Source: Gammaproteobacteria bacterium
GTDB taxonomy: Bacteria > Pseudomonadota > Gammaproteobacteria > Eutrophobiales > Eutrophobiaceae
Direction of reading: 5' to 3'
Assembly (NCBI GenBank): GCA_003250975.1
Contig: QKIY01000026.1
Span: 1 to 64,000 of the forward strand
DNA: 64,000 bases
Positions 55,820-64,000 of the stretch are shown here, piece after piece. A program made the position numbers and the translations under genes. Positions within the stretch are counted from its first letter, which is position 1. Every line of letters begins with the position of its first letter. Under the pieces are notes generated by a model. The model saw only the letters and a program-made list of their open reading frames with translations. It had not been told where the DNA came from and ran no database searches.

Positions 55820-55896
55820 GGTGACTGTAGCTCAGTTGGTAGAGCCCCGGATTGTGATTCCGGTCGTCGTGGGTTCGAGTCCCATCAGTCACCCCA
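55820..55896 (+). tRNA. tRNA-His (anticodon GTG)
   Basis: Includes the extra 5' G (G-1) typical of tRNA-His, encoded here, facing the discriminator C; loop TTGTGAT gives anticodon GTG; CCA encoded. Confidence 0.96.
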
Positions 55897-55980
55897 ACAT
55901 TTTTGTGAGAGGATTAAAGCGAAAAGTAAAAGGCTTGTTATCTACACCAGGGTAACTTACTTATCACAGTTAAGAGATTT

Positions 55981-56056
55981 GGGCCGTTAGCTCAGTTGGT
56001 AGAGCAGGGGACTCTTAATCCCAAGGTCGTAGGTTCGACCCCTACACGGCCCACCA
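55981..56056 (+). tRNA. tRNA-Lys (anticodon CTT)
   Basis: 76 nt with CCA; acceptor GGGCCGT/ACGGCCC, loop CTCTTAA (anticodon CTT). The outermost pair of the anticodon stem appears as G-A, a mild irregularity. Confidence 0.94.
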
Positions 56057-56066
56057 ATCAATCTTA

Positions 56067-56100
56067 TGCCCTGACCCTTTTCGGATGGTCAGGGCATTTT
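56067..56100 (+). terminator. Terminator of the tRNA cluster
   Basis: TGCCCTGACC - 10 nt - GGTCAGGGCA followed by TTTT, 10 bp after tRNA-Lys. Confidence 0.88.
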
Positions 56101-56130
56101 AGTTTCTGTTTATTAATGTTGCTTGACATA

Positions 56131-56206
<76 letters not shown>

Positions 56207-56390
56207 TTTTAATATCATTCTAGACATCCTTGTTGGCTATTCCAATCGGATTCGATTTACACGTCGAGGAACTCTAACCTACAATTCTCGGGTGCTTTGT
56301 TACAGTTATATTTATTGTTTGGTGGATGAACATTATTGTATTCTTGGGTCTAATAAGTGATCCTGATTTATATGTTACAGACACCTTAAA

Positions 56391-56693
56391 ATGCAAAAGA
56401 CAGCCATAGTTTTAATACTCCTGGTTCTATCCCCCTCCTCACAGGCGATGGGGTACCAGCCTGTAGCCATGGGCCTCTCAGGGTACAATTCCCCCTTGAA
56501 TGAGATATTAACCATTGCGGAAGCCGGTACTGAACAGGATCGGCGGAAAGCGGAGTCTGAGGAAAGGGACAAGAAAGATAAAAAATGCATGACGATATGT
56601 AAAAGATGGGGTGAGGACTGTATTATCAATCCGCGTACGGGCTCTCGGGATTGCAGGCGCACGTGCAAGGAATTCGGGGAAGAGTGCTTTTAA
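56391..56693 (+). CDS. Small secreted Cys-rich protein
   Basis: 100 residues. Signal peptide TAIVLILLVLSPSSQA, then a charged helical stretch (QDRRKAESEERDKKDKK) and a C-terminal tail with two matching units, CMTICKRWGEDC and CRRTCKEFGEEC (pattern C-x3-C-K-x2-G-E-x-C). Six cysteines probably pair into disulfides in the periplasm. No family recognised. It stands alone between tRNA-Ala and tRNA-Leu. Confidence 0.6.
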   Translation: MQKTAIVLILLVLSPSSQAMGYQPVAMGLSGYNSPLNEILTIAEAGTEQDRRKAESEERDKKDKKCMTICKRWGEDCIINPRTGSRDCRRTCKEFGEECF

Positions 56694-56882
56694 TTTCAGG
56701 CAAAAATTAAACTGTTTTTCCAGTCACCAGTCCTGTTTCATCCCGGAACCGGTCACATATTTTCCACATAAATTACATGACAACCCCGCCTCATCCTTCC
56801 ACGTAACGGGGTTACAAACCCAGGGACGGCATTTATAATGCATTGCGCAAAAAATTTTGCGGTATGGAGAGAGACAGGTTAC

Positions 56883-56967
<85 letters not shown>

Positions 56968-57035
56968 CCATTAAATTTCCCCTTGGCTCAAACAAAATCA
57001 GTTATAATTCATAAAGATACATTTGAGGATTTATC

Positions 57036-58358
57036 ATGCAGGTTTCCGTAGAAAATACCGGCCCATTGGAAAGAAAGCTCCATATAGAGGTGCCGGAAGA
57101 AAAGATTGCCGCTGAAGTTCAAAACCGGCTGCAGTCCCTCTCAAGAACATCAAAAATCCAGGGATTCAGGCCGGGCAAGGCCCCGTTAAAAGTTGTCGAG
57201 AAGAAATACGGCAGCAAGGTCAGGCAGGAAGTGATCGGCGAGGTGGTCCAGTCCAGTTTTTTCGAGGCCCTCAACAAGGAAAACCTGCGTCCCGCTAGCC
57301 GCCCGACGATTGATCCCATGAACGCTGAACAGGGCAGGGGATTGGTATATACCGCGACCTTTGAGGTCTATCCGGAGATCCAGCAGGTTTCGGCTGAGAA
57401 ATTGAAGATAGAGAAACCCGTCTGTGAGGTTAGCGATGCTGATGTGGAACAGATGATAGAAACCATCCGTAAACAGAAACGAGATACAGTACCTGTGGAA
57501 CGTGCGGCAAAAGCAGGAGACATTCTGACGGTTGATTTCAAGGGGACCCTGGAGGGCAAGCCATTTGATGGCGGCGAGGCCAGTGATTTCAAGCTGGAAC
57601 TGGGTTCAAACCGTTTTATTGCAGGCTTTGAAGATGGCCTGTTAGGGGCCGAGGCCGGTGAAGATCGCAGCCTGGACCTGACCTTCCCCGAGGACTATCC
57701 GAGGGCCGAACTGGCGGGTAAGTCGGCCAATTTTGCCGTCACTGTGAAAGAGGTGACTGAACCCGTATTGCCCGAGTTAAATGATGAATTTTTCGCTGGT
57801 ATGGGGATAAAGGAAGGTGGCCTGGAGACTTTCAGGGCAGAGATCCGCAGGAACATGGAAAGAGAGGTCGAACAGACTCTACACGCGCGTGCCAAGAGCG
57901 CCGTCTTGGAGAGCATCTACCAGGCCAACAAGGTGGAATTACCCCGGGCCCTGGTCCGGAAAGAGGCGGAACGGCTTAACTCGCAGCTTATGAATAACCT
58001 GAAAATGCGCGGCATTGACCCTGGTGACAGTAACAATGAGGCCGAGATCGAGGCCCTTACCCCCCAGGCCGAAAAGAACGTCAGCCTGCAATTGCTAGTA
58101 GCAGATATCATCAAGACCCAGAAAATCAAGGCGGAACCTTCTCAGGTCCGTGAAATTATTGAAAAAGTTGCTCGGGGTTATGAAGACCCAAATGAGGTAA
58201 TCAACTGGTATTATGGCGATAAGCAGCGTCTAGCCGAGGTCGAAGCCCTGGCCCTGGAGGACGAGGTGGTCAAATGGGTCCTGTCGAGGGCCAAGGTCAC
58301 AGAGAAACAAATCTCATTTGACGATCTGATGAATAAAGTGCAGACTGAAACAAATTAA
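57036..58358 (+). CDS. tig: Trigger factor
   Basis: 440 residues: ribosome-binding domain with the signature SRTSKIQGFRPGKAPLKVVEKKYG, a PPIase (FKBP) domain with DILTVDFKGTLEGKPFDGGEASDF, and a C-terminal helical chaperone body. It meets nascent chains at the exit tunnel. A TATAAT (57003-57008) lies 27 bp upstream. Start of the tig-clpP-clpX-lon block. Confidence 0.97.
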   Translation: MQVSVENTGPLERKLHIEVPEEKIAAEVQNRLQSLSRTSKIQGFRPGKAPLKVVEKKYGSKVRQEVIGEVVQSSFFEALNKENLRPASRPTIDPMNAEQGRGLVYTATFEVYPEIQQVSAEKLKIEKPVCEVSDADVEQMIETIRKQKRDTVPVERAAKAGDILTVDFKGTLEGKPFDGGEASDFKLELGSNRFIAGFEDGLLGAEAGEDRSLDLTFPEDYPRAELAGKSANFAVTVKEVTEPVLPELNDEFFAGMGIKEGGLETFRAEIRRNMEREVEQTLHARAKSAVLESIYQANKVELPRALVRKEAERLNSQLMNNLKMRGIDPGDSNNEAEIEALTPQAEKNVSLQLLVADIIKTQKIKAEPSQVREIIEKVARGYEDPNEVINWYYGDKQRLAEVEALALEDEVVKWVLSRAKVTEKQISFDDLMNKVQTETN

Positions 58359-58388
58359 TTTATTGTCTGAAGGCAGGAAGGCAACTGT

Positions 58389-59027
58389 ATGAATAACAAC
58401 GAGATAAAGGCATTGAATCTTGTCCCCATGGTGGTCGAGCAGACTTCAAGGGGTGAGCGTGCGTATGATATCTATTCCCGGCTGCTCAAGGAGCGTGTGG
58501 TGTTTCTGGTTGGTCCGGTCGAAGACAGTGTCGCCAATCTCATTGTTGCACAGCTCCTGTTTCTTGAATCGGAAAACCCGGACAAGGATATCCATCTTTA
58601 TATCAATTCGCCTGGCGGCTCGGTGTCAGCCGGGCTCGCTATCTATGACACGATACAATTCATCAAACCGGATGTCAGTACCATGTGCGTAGGACAGGCT
58701 GCCAGTATGGGTGCCCTCCTTCTCGCCGGAGGCGCTAAAGAGAAACGCTATTGCCTGCCCCATTCCAGGGTCATGATTCACCAGCCGCTCGGTGGTTTCC
58801 AGGGTCAGGCTTCCGATATCGATATCCATGCCCGAGAAATTCTCAAGGCGCGGGAGCAACTTAACCAGATTCTGGCCAAACACACCGGACAGCCCCTTGA
58901 CAAGATTAAGAATGATACTGAAAGGGATCATTTTTTGAGTTCAGATGAGGCCAAGAAGTATGGTTTAATTGACAATGTCCTGACTGAACGAACCGTAATG
59001 CCTGAAGCACTGTCAAAAATTGAGTAA
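58389..59027 (+). CDS. clpP: ATP-dependent Clp protease proteolytic subunit
   Basis: 212 residues. Catalytic Ser about 106 ([14 protein letters not shown]) and His about 131 ([10 protein letters not shown]); forms the tetradecameric chamber that works with ClpX. Lies 30 bp after tig and 22 bp before clpX. Confidence 0.97.
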   Translation: MNNNEIKALNLVPMVVEQTSRGERAYDIYSRLLKERVVFLVGPVEDSVANLIVAQLLFLESENPDKDIHLYINSPGGSVSAGLAIYDTIQFIKPDVSTMCVGQAASMGALLLAGGAKEKRYCLPHSRVMIHQPLGGFQGQASDIDIHAREILKAREQLNQILAKHTGQPLDKIKNDTERDHFLSSDEAKKYGLIDNVLTERTVMPEALSKIE

Positions 59028-59049
59028 ACCTATGTTAATGAGGTGATGT

Positions 59050-60330
59050 ATGACTGATAACAAGCAAGGCAAGAACGGTGACAGCGACCGTCTGTTGTAC
59101 TGTTCCTTTTGCGGCAAAAGTCAGCATGAAGTGCGTAAGTTAATTGCGGGTCCTTCTGTCTTTATCTGTGATGAATGTGTCGAGCTTTGCAACGATATCA
59201 TTCGCGAGGAAATACAGGACAAGCCAGCAACAGGCGCCGGCAATTCATTGCCCACACCTCAGGAAATCAGGAAGAGCCTAGATGACTATGTGGTAGGCCA
59301 GGATACCGCCAAGAAGATCCTTTCAGTTGCGGTTTATAACCATTACAAGCGTCTTGATCAAGGTATCAAGAAATCGGATGTTGAGCTTGCCAAGAGTAAC
59401 GTACTTTTGATTGGCCCGACGGGCAGTGGCAAGACATTGCTGGCTGAAACACTAGCTCGTCTGTTGAATGTGCCCTTTACCATTGCCGATGCCACCACGC
59501 TCACAGAGGCCGGTTATGTGGGTGAAGACGTTGAAAACATTATCCAGAAGCTGCTGCAAAAATGCGATTATGACGTGGAAAAGGCGCAGACAGGAATTGT
59601 CTATATTGATGAGATCGACAAGATTTCCCGCAAATCAGACAATCCGTCCATTACCCGTGATGTCTCGGGCGAAGGGGTACAACAGGCCCTGCTGAAATTA
59701 ATCGAGGGCACGGTGGCTTCGGTTCCTCCACAGGGCGGGCGCAAACATCCCCAGCAGGAATTCCTGCAGGTCAATACTGCTAACATCCTGTTTATTTGCG
59801 GCGGGGCCTTCGCCGGCCTGGAAAAGATTATCCGCGAGCGTTCTGAAAAGAGCGGTATCGGTTTTTCCGCCGAGGTGAAAAGCATGACTGACAAGAAGAG
59901 TGTCAGCCAGTTATTACATACGGTAGAACCCGAGGATCTCATCAAGTACGGCCTGATACCCGAGTTTGTCGGCCGTTTGCCGGTTGTAGCGACACTTGAA
60001 GAACTTGATGAGGATCAACTGGTTAAAATCCTACTTGAACCAAAGAACGCTCTTACCAAGCAATACGCCCGCTTATTTGATATGGAAGGCGTGATGATAG
60101 AATTTCGTGAAGACGCCTTGCGTGCATTGGCACGAAAATCCATGGAACGTAAAACAGGTGCCCGTGGCTTACGCTCAATTATGGAGAATGTTCTACTGGA
60201 TACCATGTATGAATTGCCTTCGATGGAGAATGTTTCCAAGGTGGTTATCGATGAGGCCGTAATTTACGGCGAGTCCAAGCCCCTGATGATCTATCAAGGC
60301 AACGAGATGCAGAAGGTCGCCCCCGATTGA
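59050..60330 (+). CDS. clpX: ClpX AAA+ unfoldase
   Basis: 426 residues. N-terminal C4 zinc finger (CSFCGKSQ ... CDECVELC), Walker A GPTGSGKT, Walker [10 protein letters not shown] and the ClpX pore/IGF region [14 protein letters not shown]. Delivers unfolded substrates to ClpP, encoded just upstream. Confidence 0.98.
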   Translation: MTDNKQGKNGDSDRLLYCSFCGKSQHEVRKLIAGPSVFICDECVELCNDIIREEIQDKPATGAGNSLPTPQEIRKSLDDYVVGQDTAKKILSVAVYNHYKRLDQGIKKSDVELAKSNVLLIGPTGSGKTLLAETLARLLNVPFTIADATTLTEAGYVGEDVENIIQKLLQKCDYDVEKAQTGIVYIDEIDKISRKSDNPSITRDVSGEGVQQALLKLIEGTVASVPPQGGRKHPQQEFLQVNTANILFICGGAFAGLEKIIRERSEKSGIGFSAEVKSMTDKKSVSQLLHTVEPEDLIKYGLIPEFVGRLPVVATLEELDEDQLVKILLEPKNALTKQYARLFDMEGVMIEFREDALRALARKSMERKTGARGLRSIMENVLLDTMYELPSMENVSKVVIDEAVIYGESKPLMIYQGNEMQKVAPD

Positions 60331-60384
60331 TTGTCTAAACTGCCATTCAATCGGGAGATGTGATGATGCTTTGTCCGATTGGGG

Positions 60385-60413
60385 GTTGAAATCTGGCCTC
60401 GTCATCCTCATAT
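60385..60413 (+). promoter_or_regulatory. Sigma-32-like heat-shock promoter of lon
   Basis: GTTGAAA, 14-bp spacer, CCTCATAT, very close to the RpoH consensus CTTGAAA-N(11-16)-CCCCATNT. It lies 37 bp before the lon ATG in the clpX-lon gap. No computation was run. Confidence 0.6.
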
Positions 60414-60449
60414 ATTCTGCAATTATCCCTTATTTAAGAGATCAAAAAT

Positions 60450-62882
60450 ATGTCAGAAGACAGCATCAGCCCAGCTACACCGGAAGACAGACTCTACCCA
60501 ACCCTCCCCCTGCGTGACGTAGTGGTTTATCCACACATGGTCATCCCGCTCTTCGTGGGCAGGGAGAAGTCCATTCGTGCCCTGGACCGGGCGATGGATA
60601 GTAACAAGCAAATCCTGCTGGTGGCACAAAAGAGTGCAGCTGATGACGAGCCAGGTCTGGACGATGTTTATACTATTGGAACTCTGGCAAATATCCTACA
60701 GTTGCTTAAATTACCTGACGGCACCATAAAGGTGTTGGTGGAAGGTGCCTCACGAGCTAAGGTCAAGGAGTTCGTCCAGGCAGACAGTTATTTCATGGCA
60801 TCTGCTGACCTAGTTGAGTCCGTTTATTCCGATGAACGGGAAATGGATGTGCTTGTGCGCTCGGCGATAAACCAGTTTGATCAGTACATCAAACTAAACA
60901 AAAAAGTCCCGCCTGAAATAGTTTCCTCGCTCTCTGGCATTGATGAACCGAGCCGTCTTGCTGACACAATAGCAGCACATATGACGATTAAGATCGACCA
61001 GAAGCAGCGAATTCTTGAACTCGTAAACGTTAACGAACGGCTGGAACACATTATCAGCCTGATGGAGGGCGAGATTGATCTCCTGCAGGTGGAAAAGCGC
61101 ATTCGCGGGCGTGTCAAATCACAAATGGAAAAGAGCCAGCGCGAGTACTATCTCAATGAGCAGATGAAGGCCATCCAGAAAGAACTGGGTGACATGGATG
61201 ATGTGCCAAACGAAGTTGAAGAACTGGCCAGGCGGATTGAAAAGGCTCACATGCCGAAGGAGGCTAGAAACAAGGCTGAGACGGAATTGAACAAGCTCCG
61301 CATGATGTCACCTATGTCAGCGGAAGCCACCGTAGTTAGAAATTATATCGAGTGGCTGGTAAATGCACCTTGGAGTAAACGCAGCAGGATTAGTCGTGAC
61401 CTTGAACAAGCCAAGGCCATCTTGGATGAGGACCATTACGGCCTGGAAAAGGTCAAGGAGCGCATCCTTGAGTATCTTGCGGTTCAGCACCGGGTCAAGA
61501 AGCTTAAAGGCCCTATCCTCTGCCTGGTCGGGCCACCGGGCGTCGGCAAAACTTCATTGGGTAAGTCTATCGCCCGCGCCACCAATCGTAAATTTGTGAG
61601 GATGTCGCTGGGTGGTGTCCGTGATGAGGCGGAGATCAGGGGCCATCGGCGCACCTACATTGGTTCAATGCCCGGCAAGATTATTCAGAGCATGGCGAAG
61701 GTGAAGACCAAGAACCCGCTTTTCCTGCTGGACGAAGTGGACAAAATGGCCATGGATTTTCGTGGCGATCCGGCTTCAGCGCTCCTTGAAGTGCTTGATC
61801 CGGAACAAAATAATTCGTTCAACGATCATTACCTTGAAGTCGATTATGATCTCTCGGAGGTGATGTTTGTTACCACGGCCAACAGCCTGAACATTCCTGC
61901 ACCGCTGCTGGACCGTATGGAGGTTATACGCATCTCGGGTTACACCGAGGATGAGAAGGTGAATATCTGTAAGAAATACCTTATTCCCAAACAGCTTGAG
62001 CGCAACGGACTGAAAGGCGATGAGGTTAATATTACTGAAGCCGCCATTCGTGACATCATCCGCCATTACACGCGTGAGGCGGGTGTCCGTAACCTTGAGA
62101 GGGAGATTGCCAATATCTGCCGTAAGGTAGTCAAGCAAATCTTGTTTAAGCCAAAGGAAAACAAGATAACAATCACACCCGCGCGCCTGGAAAAACTCAT
62201 CGGCGTCAAGCGTTTCCGTTTTGGCCGCGCGGAGGAAGAAGATCGAATCGGTCAGGTCACCGGCCTGGCATGGACAGAGGTTGGTGGTGACCTGTTGACC
62301 ATTGAGGCGGCCATTGTTCCGGGCAAAGGCAAAGCGACACGCACCGGTCAGCTTGGTGATGTCATGCAGGAATCCATAGAAGCAGCCATGACCGTGGTCA
62401 GGAGCCGTAGTGATGTTCTGGGAATACCACCGGATTTTTACAAGGATCATGATTTTCATATTCATGTCCCCGAAGGTGCTACACCCAAAGACGGGCCCAG
62501 CGCAGGTGTTGCTATGTGCACCGCCCTGGTTTCTGCCCTGACCGGCATTCCGGTTAAGGCAAATGTTGCCATGACTGGGGAAATCACCCTGCGGGGTGAA
62601 GTACTCCCTATCGGTGGGTTAAAGGAAAAACTCCTAGCAGCTCTGCGTGGCGGAATTGAAATTGTACTGATACCCTCAGAGAACGAGCGTGAACTGAGCG
62701 AGATACCGAAGAACATAAAACAGAACCTCGATATCCGACCGGTAAGGTGGATAGATGAAGTAATGGCTGTTGCCTTGCAGAAAATGCCAACTCCATCTAG
62801 TGATAATAAAAAATCCGGAGAGTTGGTGAAGAACAAGGAAACAACTAAAGATCAAAAAACTGATATGCTTAGACCACATTAA
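60450..62882 (+). CDS. lon: ATP-dependent protease Lon
   Basis: 810 residues. N-terminal substrate-binding domain ([20 protein letters not shown]), AAA+ module with Walker A GPPGVGKT and Walker [10 protein letters not shown], and the proteolytic domain with catalytic Ser in DGPSAGVAM and Lys in [13 protein letters not shown]. Degrades misfolded and regulatory proteins. A long Lys/Thr-rich tail follows the last domain. Confidence 0.97.
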   Translation: MSEDSISPATPEDRLYPTLPLRDVVVYPHMVIPLFVGREKSIRALDRAMDSNKQILLVAQKSAADDEPGLDDVYTIGTLANILQLLKLPDGTIKVLVEGASRAKVKEFVQADSYFMASADLVESVYSDEREMDVLVRSAINQFDQYIKLNKKVPPEIVSSLSGIDEPSRLADTIAAHMTIKIDQKQRILELVNVNERLEHIISLMEGEIDLLQVEKRIRGRVKSQMEKSQREYYLNEQMKAIQKELGDMDDVPNEVEELARRIEKAHMPKEARNKAETELNKLRMMSPMSAEATVVRNYIEWLVNAPWSKRSRISRDLEQAKAILDEDHYGLEKVKERILEYLAVQHRVKKLKGPILCLVGPPGVGKTSLGKSIARATNRKFVRMSLGGVRDEAEIRGHRRTYIGSMPGKIIQSMAKVKTKNPLFLLDEVDKMAMDFRGDPASALLEVLDPEQNNSFNDHYLEVDYDLSEVMFVTTANSLNIPAPLLDRMEVIRISGYTEDEKVNICKKYLIPKQLERNGLKGDEVNITEAAIRDIIRHYTREAGVRNLEREIANICRKVVKQILFKPKENKITITPARLEKLIGVKRFRFGRAEEEDRIGQVTGLAWTEVGGDLLTIEAAIVPGKGKATRTGQLGDVMQESIEAAMTVVRSRSDVLGIPPDFYKDHDFHIHVPEGATPKDGPSAGVAMCTALVSALTGIPVKANVAMTGEITLRGEVLPIGGLKEKLLAALRGGIEIVLIPSENERELSEIPKNIKQNLDIRPVRWIDEVMAVALQKMPTPSSDNKKSGELVKNKETTKDQKTDMLRPH

Positions 62883-62939
62883 TCATGTGGTTTGCAATTT
62901 GATTTCCTTATCGCTACTGGTTTATAGCCCGCGTTCAGC

Positions 62940-62968
62940 TTGACGTTAATCAGGCCAATTGGTATAAA
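62940..62968 (+). promoter_or_regulatory. Sigma-70 promoter of hupB
   Basis: TTGACG (62940-62945), 17 bp, TATAAA (62963-62968), about 105 bp before the hupB start. Confidence 0.75.
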
Positions 62969-63072
62969 ACCCGGCCTGAGAGTAAGCTGTGACCATGAAT
63001 CAAACTGTATTTTCCAAGATTGCATACGTAACTATCTACAATAACTTTAGGGACATTTAGGGGACCAATAAT

Positions 63073-63345
63073 ATGAACAAAGCCGAGTTGATCGACGCGA
63101 TTGCTGAATCCGCAGACCTGTCCAAGGCATCAGCCAGTCGCGCACTAGACAGTGCAATTGATACGATAACCAAAGCCCTGAAAAGGGGTGATACAATAAC
63201 CTTGGTTGGATTTGGCACATTTTCAGTGCGTAATCGTGCGGCTAGAACGGGCCGTAACCCTCGTACCGGAGAAACCATCAGGATCAAGGCATCAAAAGTA
63301 CCTGGATTTAAGGCTGGAAAAGCACTCAAGGATGCCATAAACTAG
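63073..63345 (+). CDS. hupB: DNA-binding protein HU-beta
   Basis: 90 residues, the nucleoid protein that bends DNA as a dimer. Signatures: [41 protein letters not shown] (the DNA-contacting arm) and [15 protein letters not shown]. The lon-hupB-ppiD order is standard. Confidence 0.97.
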   Translation: MNKAELIDAIAESADLSKASASRALDSAIDTITKALKRGDTITLVGFGTFSVRNRAARTGRNPRTGETIRIKASKVPGFKAGKALKDAIN

Positions 63346-63356
63346 CGCGCCTCCTT

Positions 63357-63432
63357 GGGTGCTTAGCTCAGCTGGGAGAGCGTCGCCCTTACAAGGCGAA
63401 TGTCGGGGGTTCGAGCCCCTCAGCACCCACCA
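63357..63432 (+). tRNA. tRNA-Val (anticodon TAC)
   Basis: 76 nt with CCA; acceptor GGGTGCT/AGCACCC, anticodon loop CTTACAA, T-arm GGGGGTTCGAGCCCC. It starts 11 bp after hupB and may be read from its transcript. Confidence 0.96.
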
Positions 63433-63441
63433 ATTGCTTCC

Positions 63442-63518
63442 GGAGTGGTAGTTCAGTTGGTTAGAATACCGGCCTGTCACGCCGGGGGTCGCGGGTTCGA
63501 GTCCCGTCCACTCCGCCA
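63442..63518 (+). tRNA. tRNA-Asp (anticodon GTC)
   Basis: 77 nt with CCA; acceptor GGAGTGG/CCACTCC, loop CTGTCAC, T-arm CGGGTTCGAGTCCCG. Nine bp after tRNA-Val. Confidence 0.96.
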
Positions 63519-63530
63519 CTGAAGATATAC

Positions 63531-63560
63531 GGGCGTGCCTTAACAGGGCGCGCCCTTTTT
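63531..63560 (+). terminator. Terminator after the tRNA-Val/tRNA-Asp pair
   Basis: GGGCGTGCC ... GGCGCGCCC with one mismatch, followed by TTTTT. Confidence 0.75.
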
Positions 63561-63580
63561 ATTTGGGATTACGATAGATA

Positions 63581-64000
63581 ATGTTGCAGATTATTCGAGA
63601 CAAGACGACCGGTTGGATAGCGACAGCCATCATGTTGCTGCTGATCATTCCATTCGCGTTCTGGGGCATTAATTACTATTTTGCGGGGGGCAAGGCACCG
63701 GTAGTCGCAACAGTCAATGGTGAAGACATCAAGTTGGCTGAATTCCAGCGTTCCTACACCAATTACAGGCAACAAATGCAGCAATATCTCGGTAAAAACC
63801 TGACCGCAGCTGAGGAAGAGGCCTTGAAGCTCGAAACCCTGAACAAGTTGGTGGAGAGCAAGTTGCTGGATCAGGTAAACGCTTCTTTTGGCCTGCAGAT
63901 AAGTGATCAACAGGTCAAACAGGCCATCAAGGGTATCGAGATATTTCAGTCAGACGGGAAATTTAGTAATGAAATGTACCAATTGGGTTTGATGCAGCTG
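63581..64000 (+). CDS. ppiD: Peptidyl-prolyl isomerase PpiD (3' truncated by window)
   Basis: The first 140 codons of a SurA/PpiD-type periplasmic chaperone. One N-terminal membrane anchor (GWIATAIMLLLIIPFAFWGI) leads to the SurA N-like helical region (ATVNGEDIKLAEFQRSYTNY ... NKLVESKLLDQVNASFGLQIS). The parvulin domains lie beyond the window. Position after hupB and two tRNAs fits PpiD. Confidence 0.92.
   Translation, partial: MLQIIRDKTTGWIATAIMLLLIIPFAFWGINYYFAGGKAPVVATVNGEDIKLAEFQRSYTNYRQQMQQYLGKNLTAAEEEALKLETLNKLVESKLLDQVNASFGLQISDQQVKQAIKGIEIFQSDGKFSNEMYQLGLMQL

Overview
The window looks like a chromosomal segment of a free-living, Gram-negative gammaproteobacterium. Evidence: IspB, MurJ, LspA, LpxH, a TonB-dependent receptor, AmpD/AmpE, type IV pilus minor pilins, and the order tRNA-Leu - tig - clpP - clpX - lon - hupB - tRNA-Val - tRNA-Asp - ppiD. 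An mtdA/fchA pair (tetrahydrofolate one-carbon interconversion) and an egtC-egtB pair (ergothioneine) fit a Chromatiales/Thiotrichales-like or methylotroph-like lineage. I cannot name the species from the sequence alone.

Layout. 1-0.5 kb: tRNA-Pro(CGG) flanked on both sides by tRNA fragments broken up by chains of small perfect hairpins. 0.5-12.3 kb: housekeeping block with a PH-domain protein, ispB, rplU-rpmA, obgE-proB, rpsT, murJ, ribF-ileS-lspA and ispH. 12.3-22.7 kb: two DUF4124-type secreted proteins, a lipoprotein, and a type IV pilus assembly operon read on the minus strand (fimT-pilV-pilW-pilX-small secreted protein-pilY1-pilE). 22.8-24.5 kb: thiO, a Fur-family regulator and tRNA-Thr. 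24.6-33 kb: accessory stretch with a nuclease, an orphan second pilW, a poly-gamma-glutamate hydrolase-like protein, a 59-residue zinc-knuckle-like ORF, a TonB receptor, two tandem paralogues of unknown family and a Sel1/SPOR protein. 33-43.3 kb: mtdA / fchA, nadC, a Na+/alanine symporter, egtC-egtB, ampD-ampE, lpxH, ppiB and cysS.

43.3-55 kb: the most unusual region. Eight minus-strand genes, closely spaced, form a pilus-type chemosensory operon with added parts. In transcription order they are a protein joining an ISL3-transposase-like N-terminus to five ~72-residue repeats, a FIST-like protein, a response regulator with a degenerate first domain, PilH, a CheW (PilI), a chemoreceptor with no periplasmic domain, a ChpA-like histidine kinase with one true Hpt and four Hpt-less helical repeats, and a Ser/Thr kinase behind a receiver that has lost its phospho-acceptor Asp. 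No CheR or CheB gene is present. I infer that the pilus-type chemosensory core is wired to cytoplasmic input proteins and to a Ser/Thr kinase output.

55-64 kb: a tRNA cluster (Pro, Arg, His, Lys, and Ala on the other strand), a small secreted Cys-rich protein, tRNA-Leu, the tig-clpP-clpX-lon protein quality-control block with a sigma-32-like promoter before lon, hupB with a good sigma-70 promoter, two tRNAs and the start of ppiD, which runs off the window.
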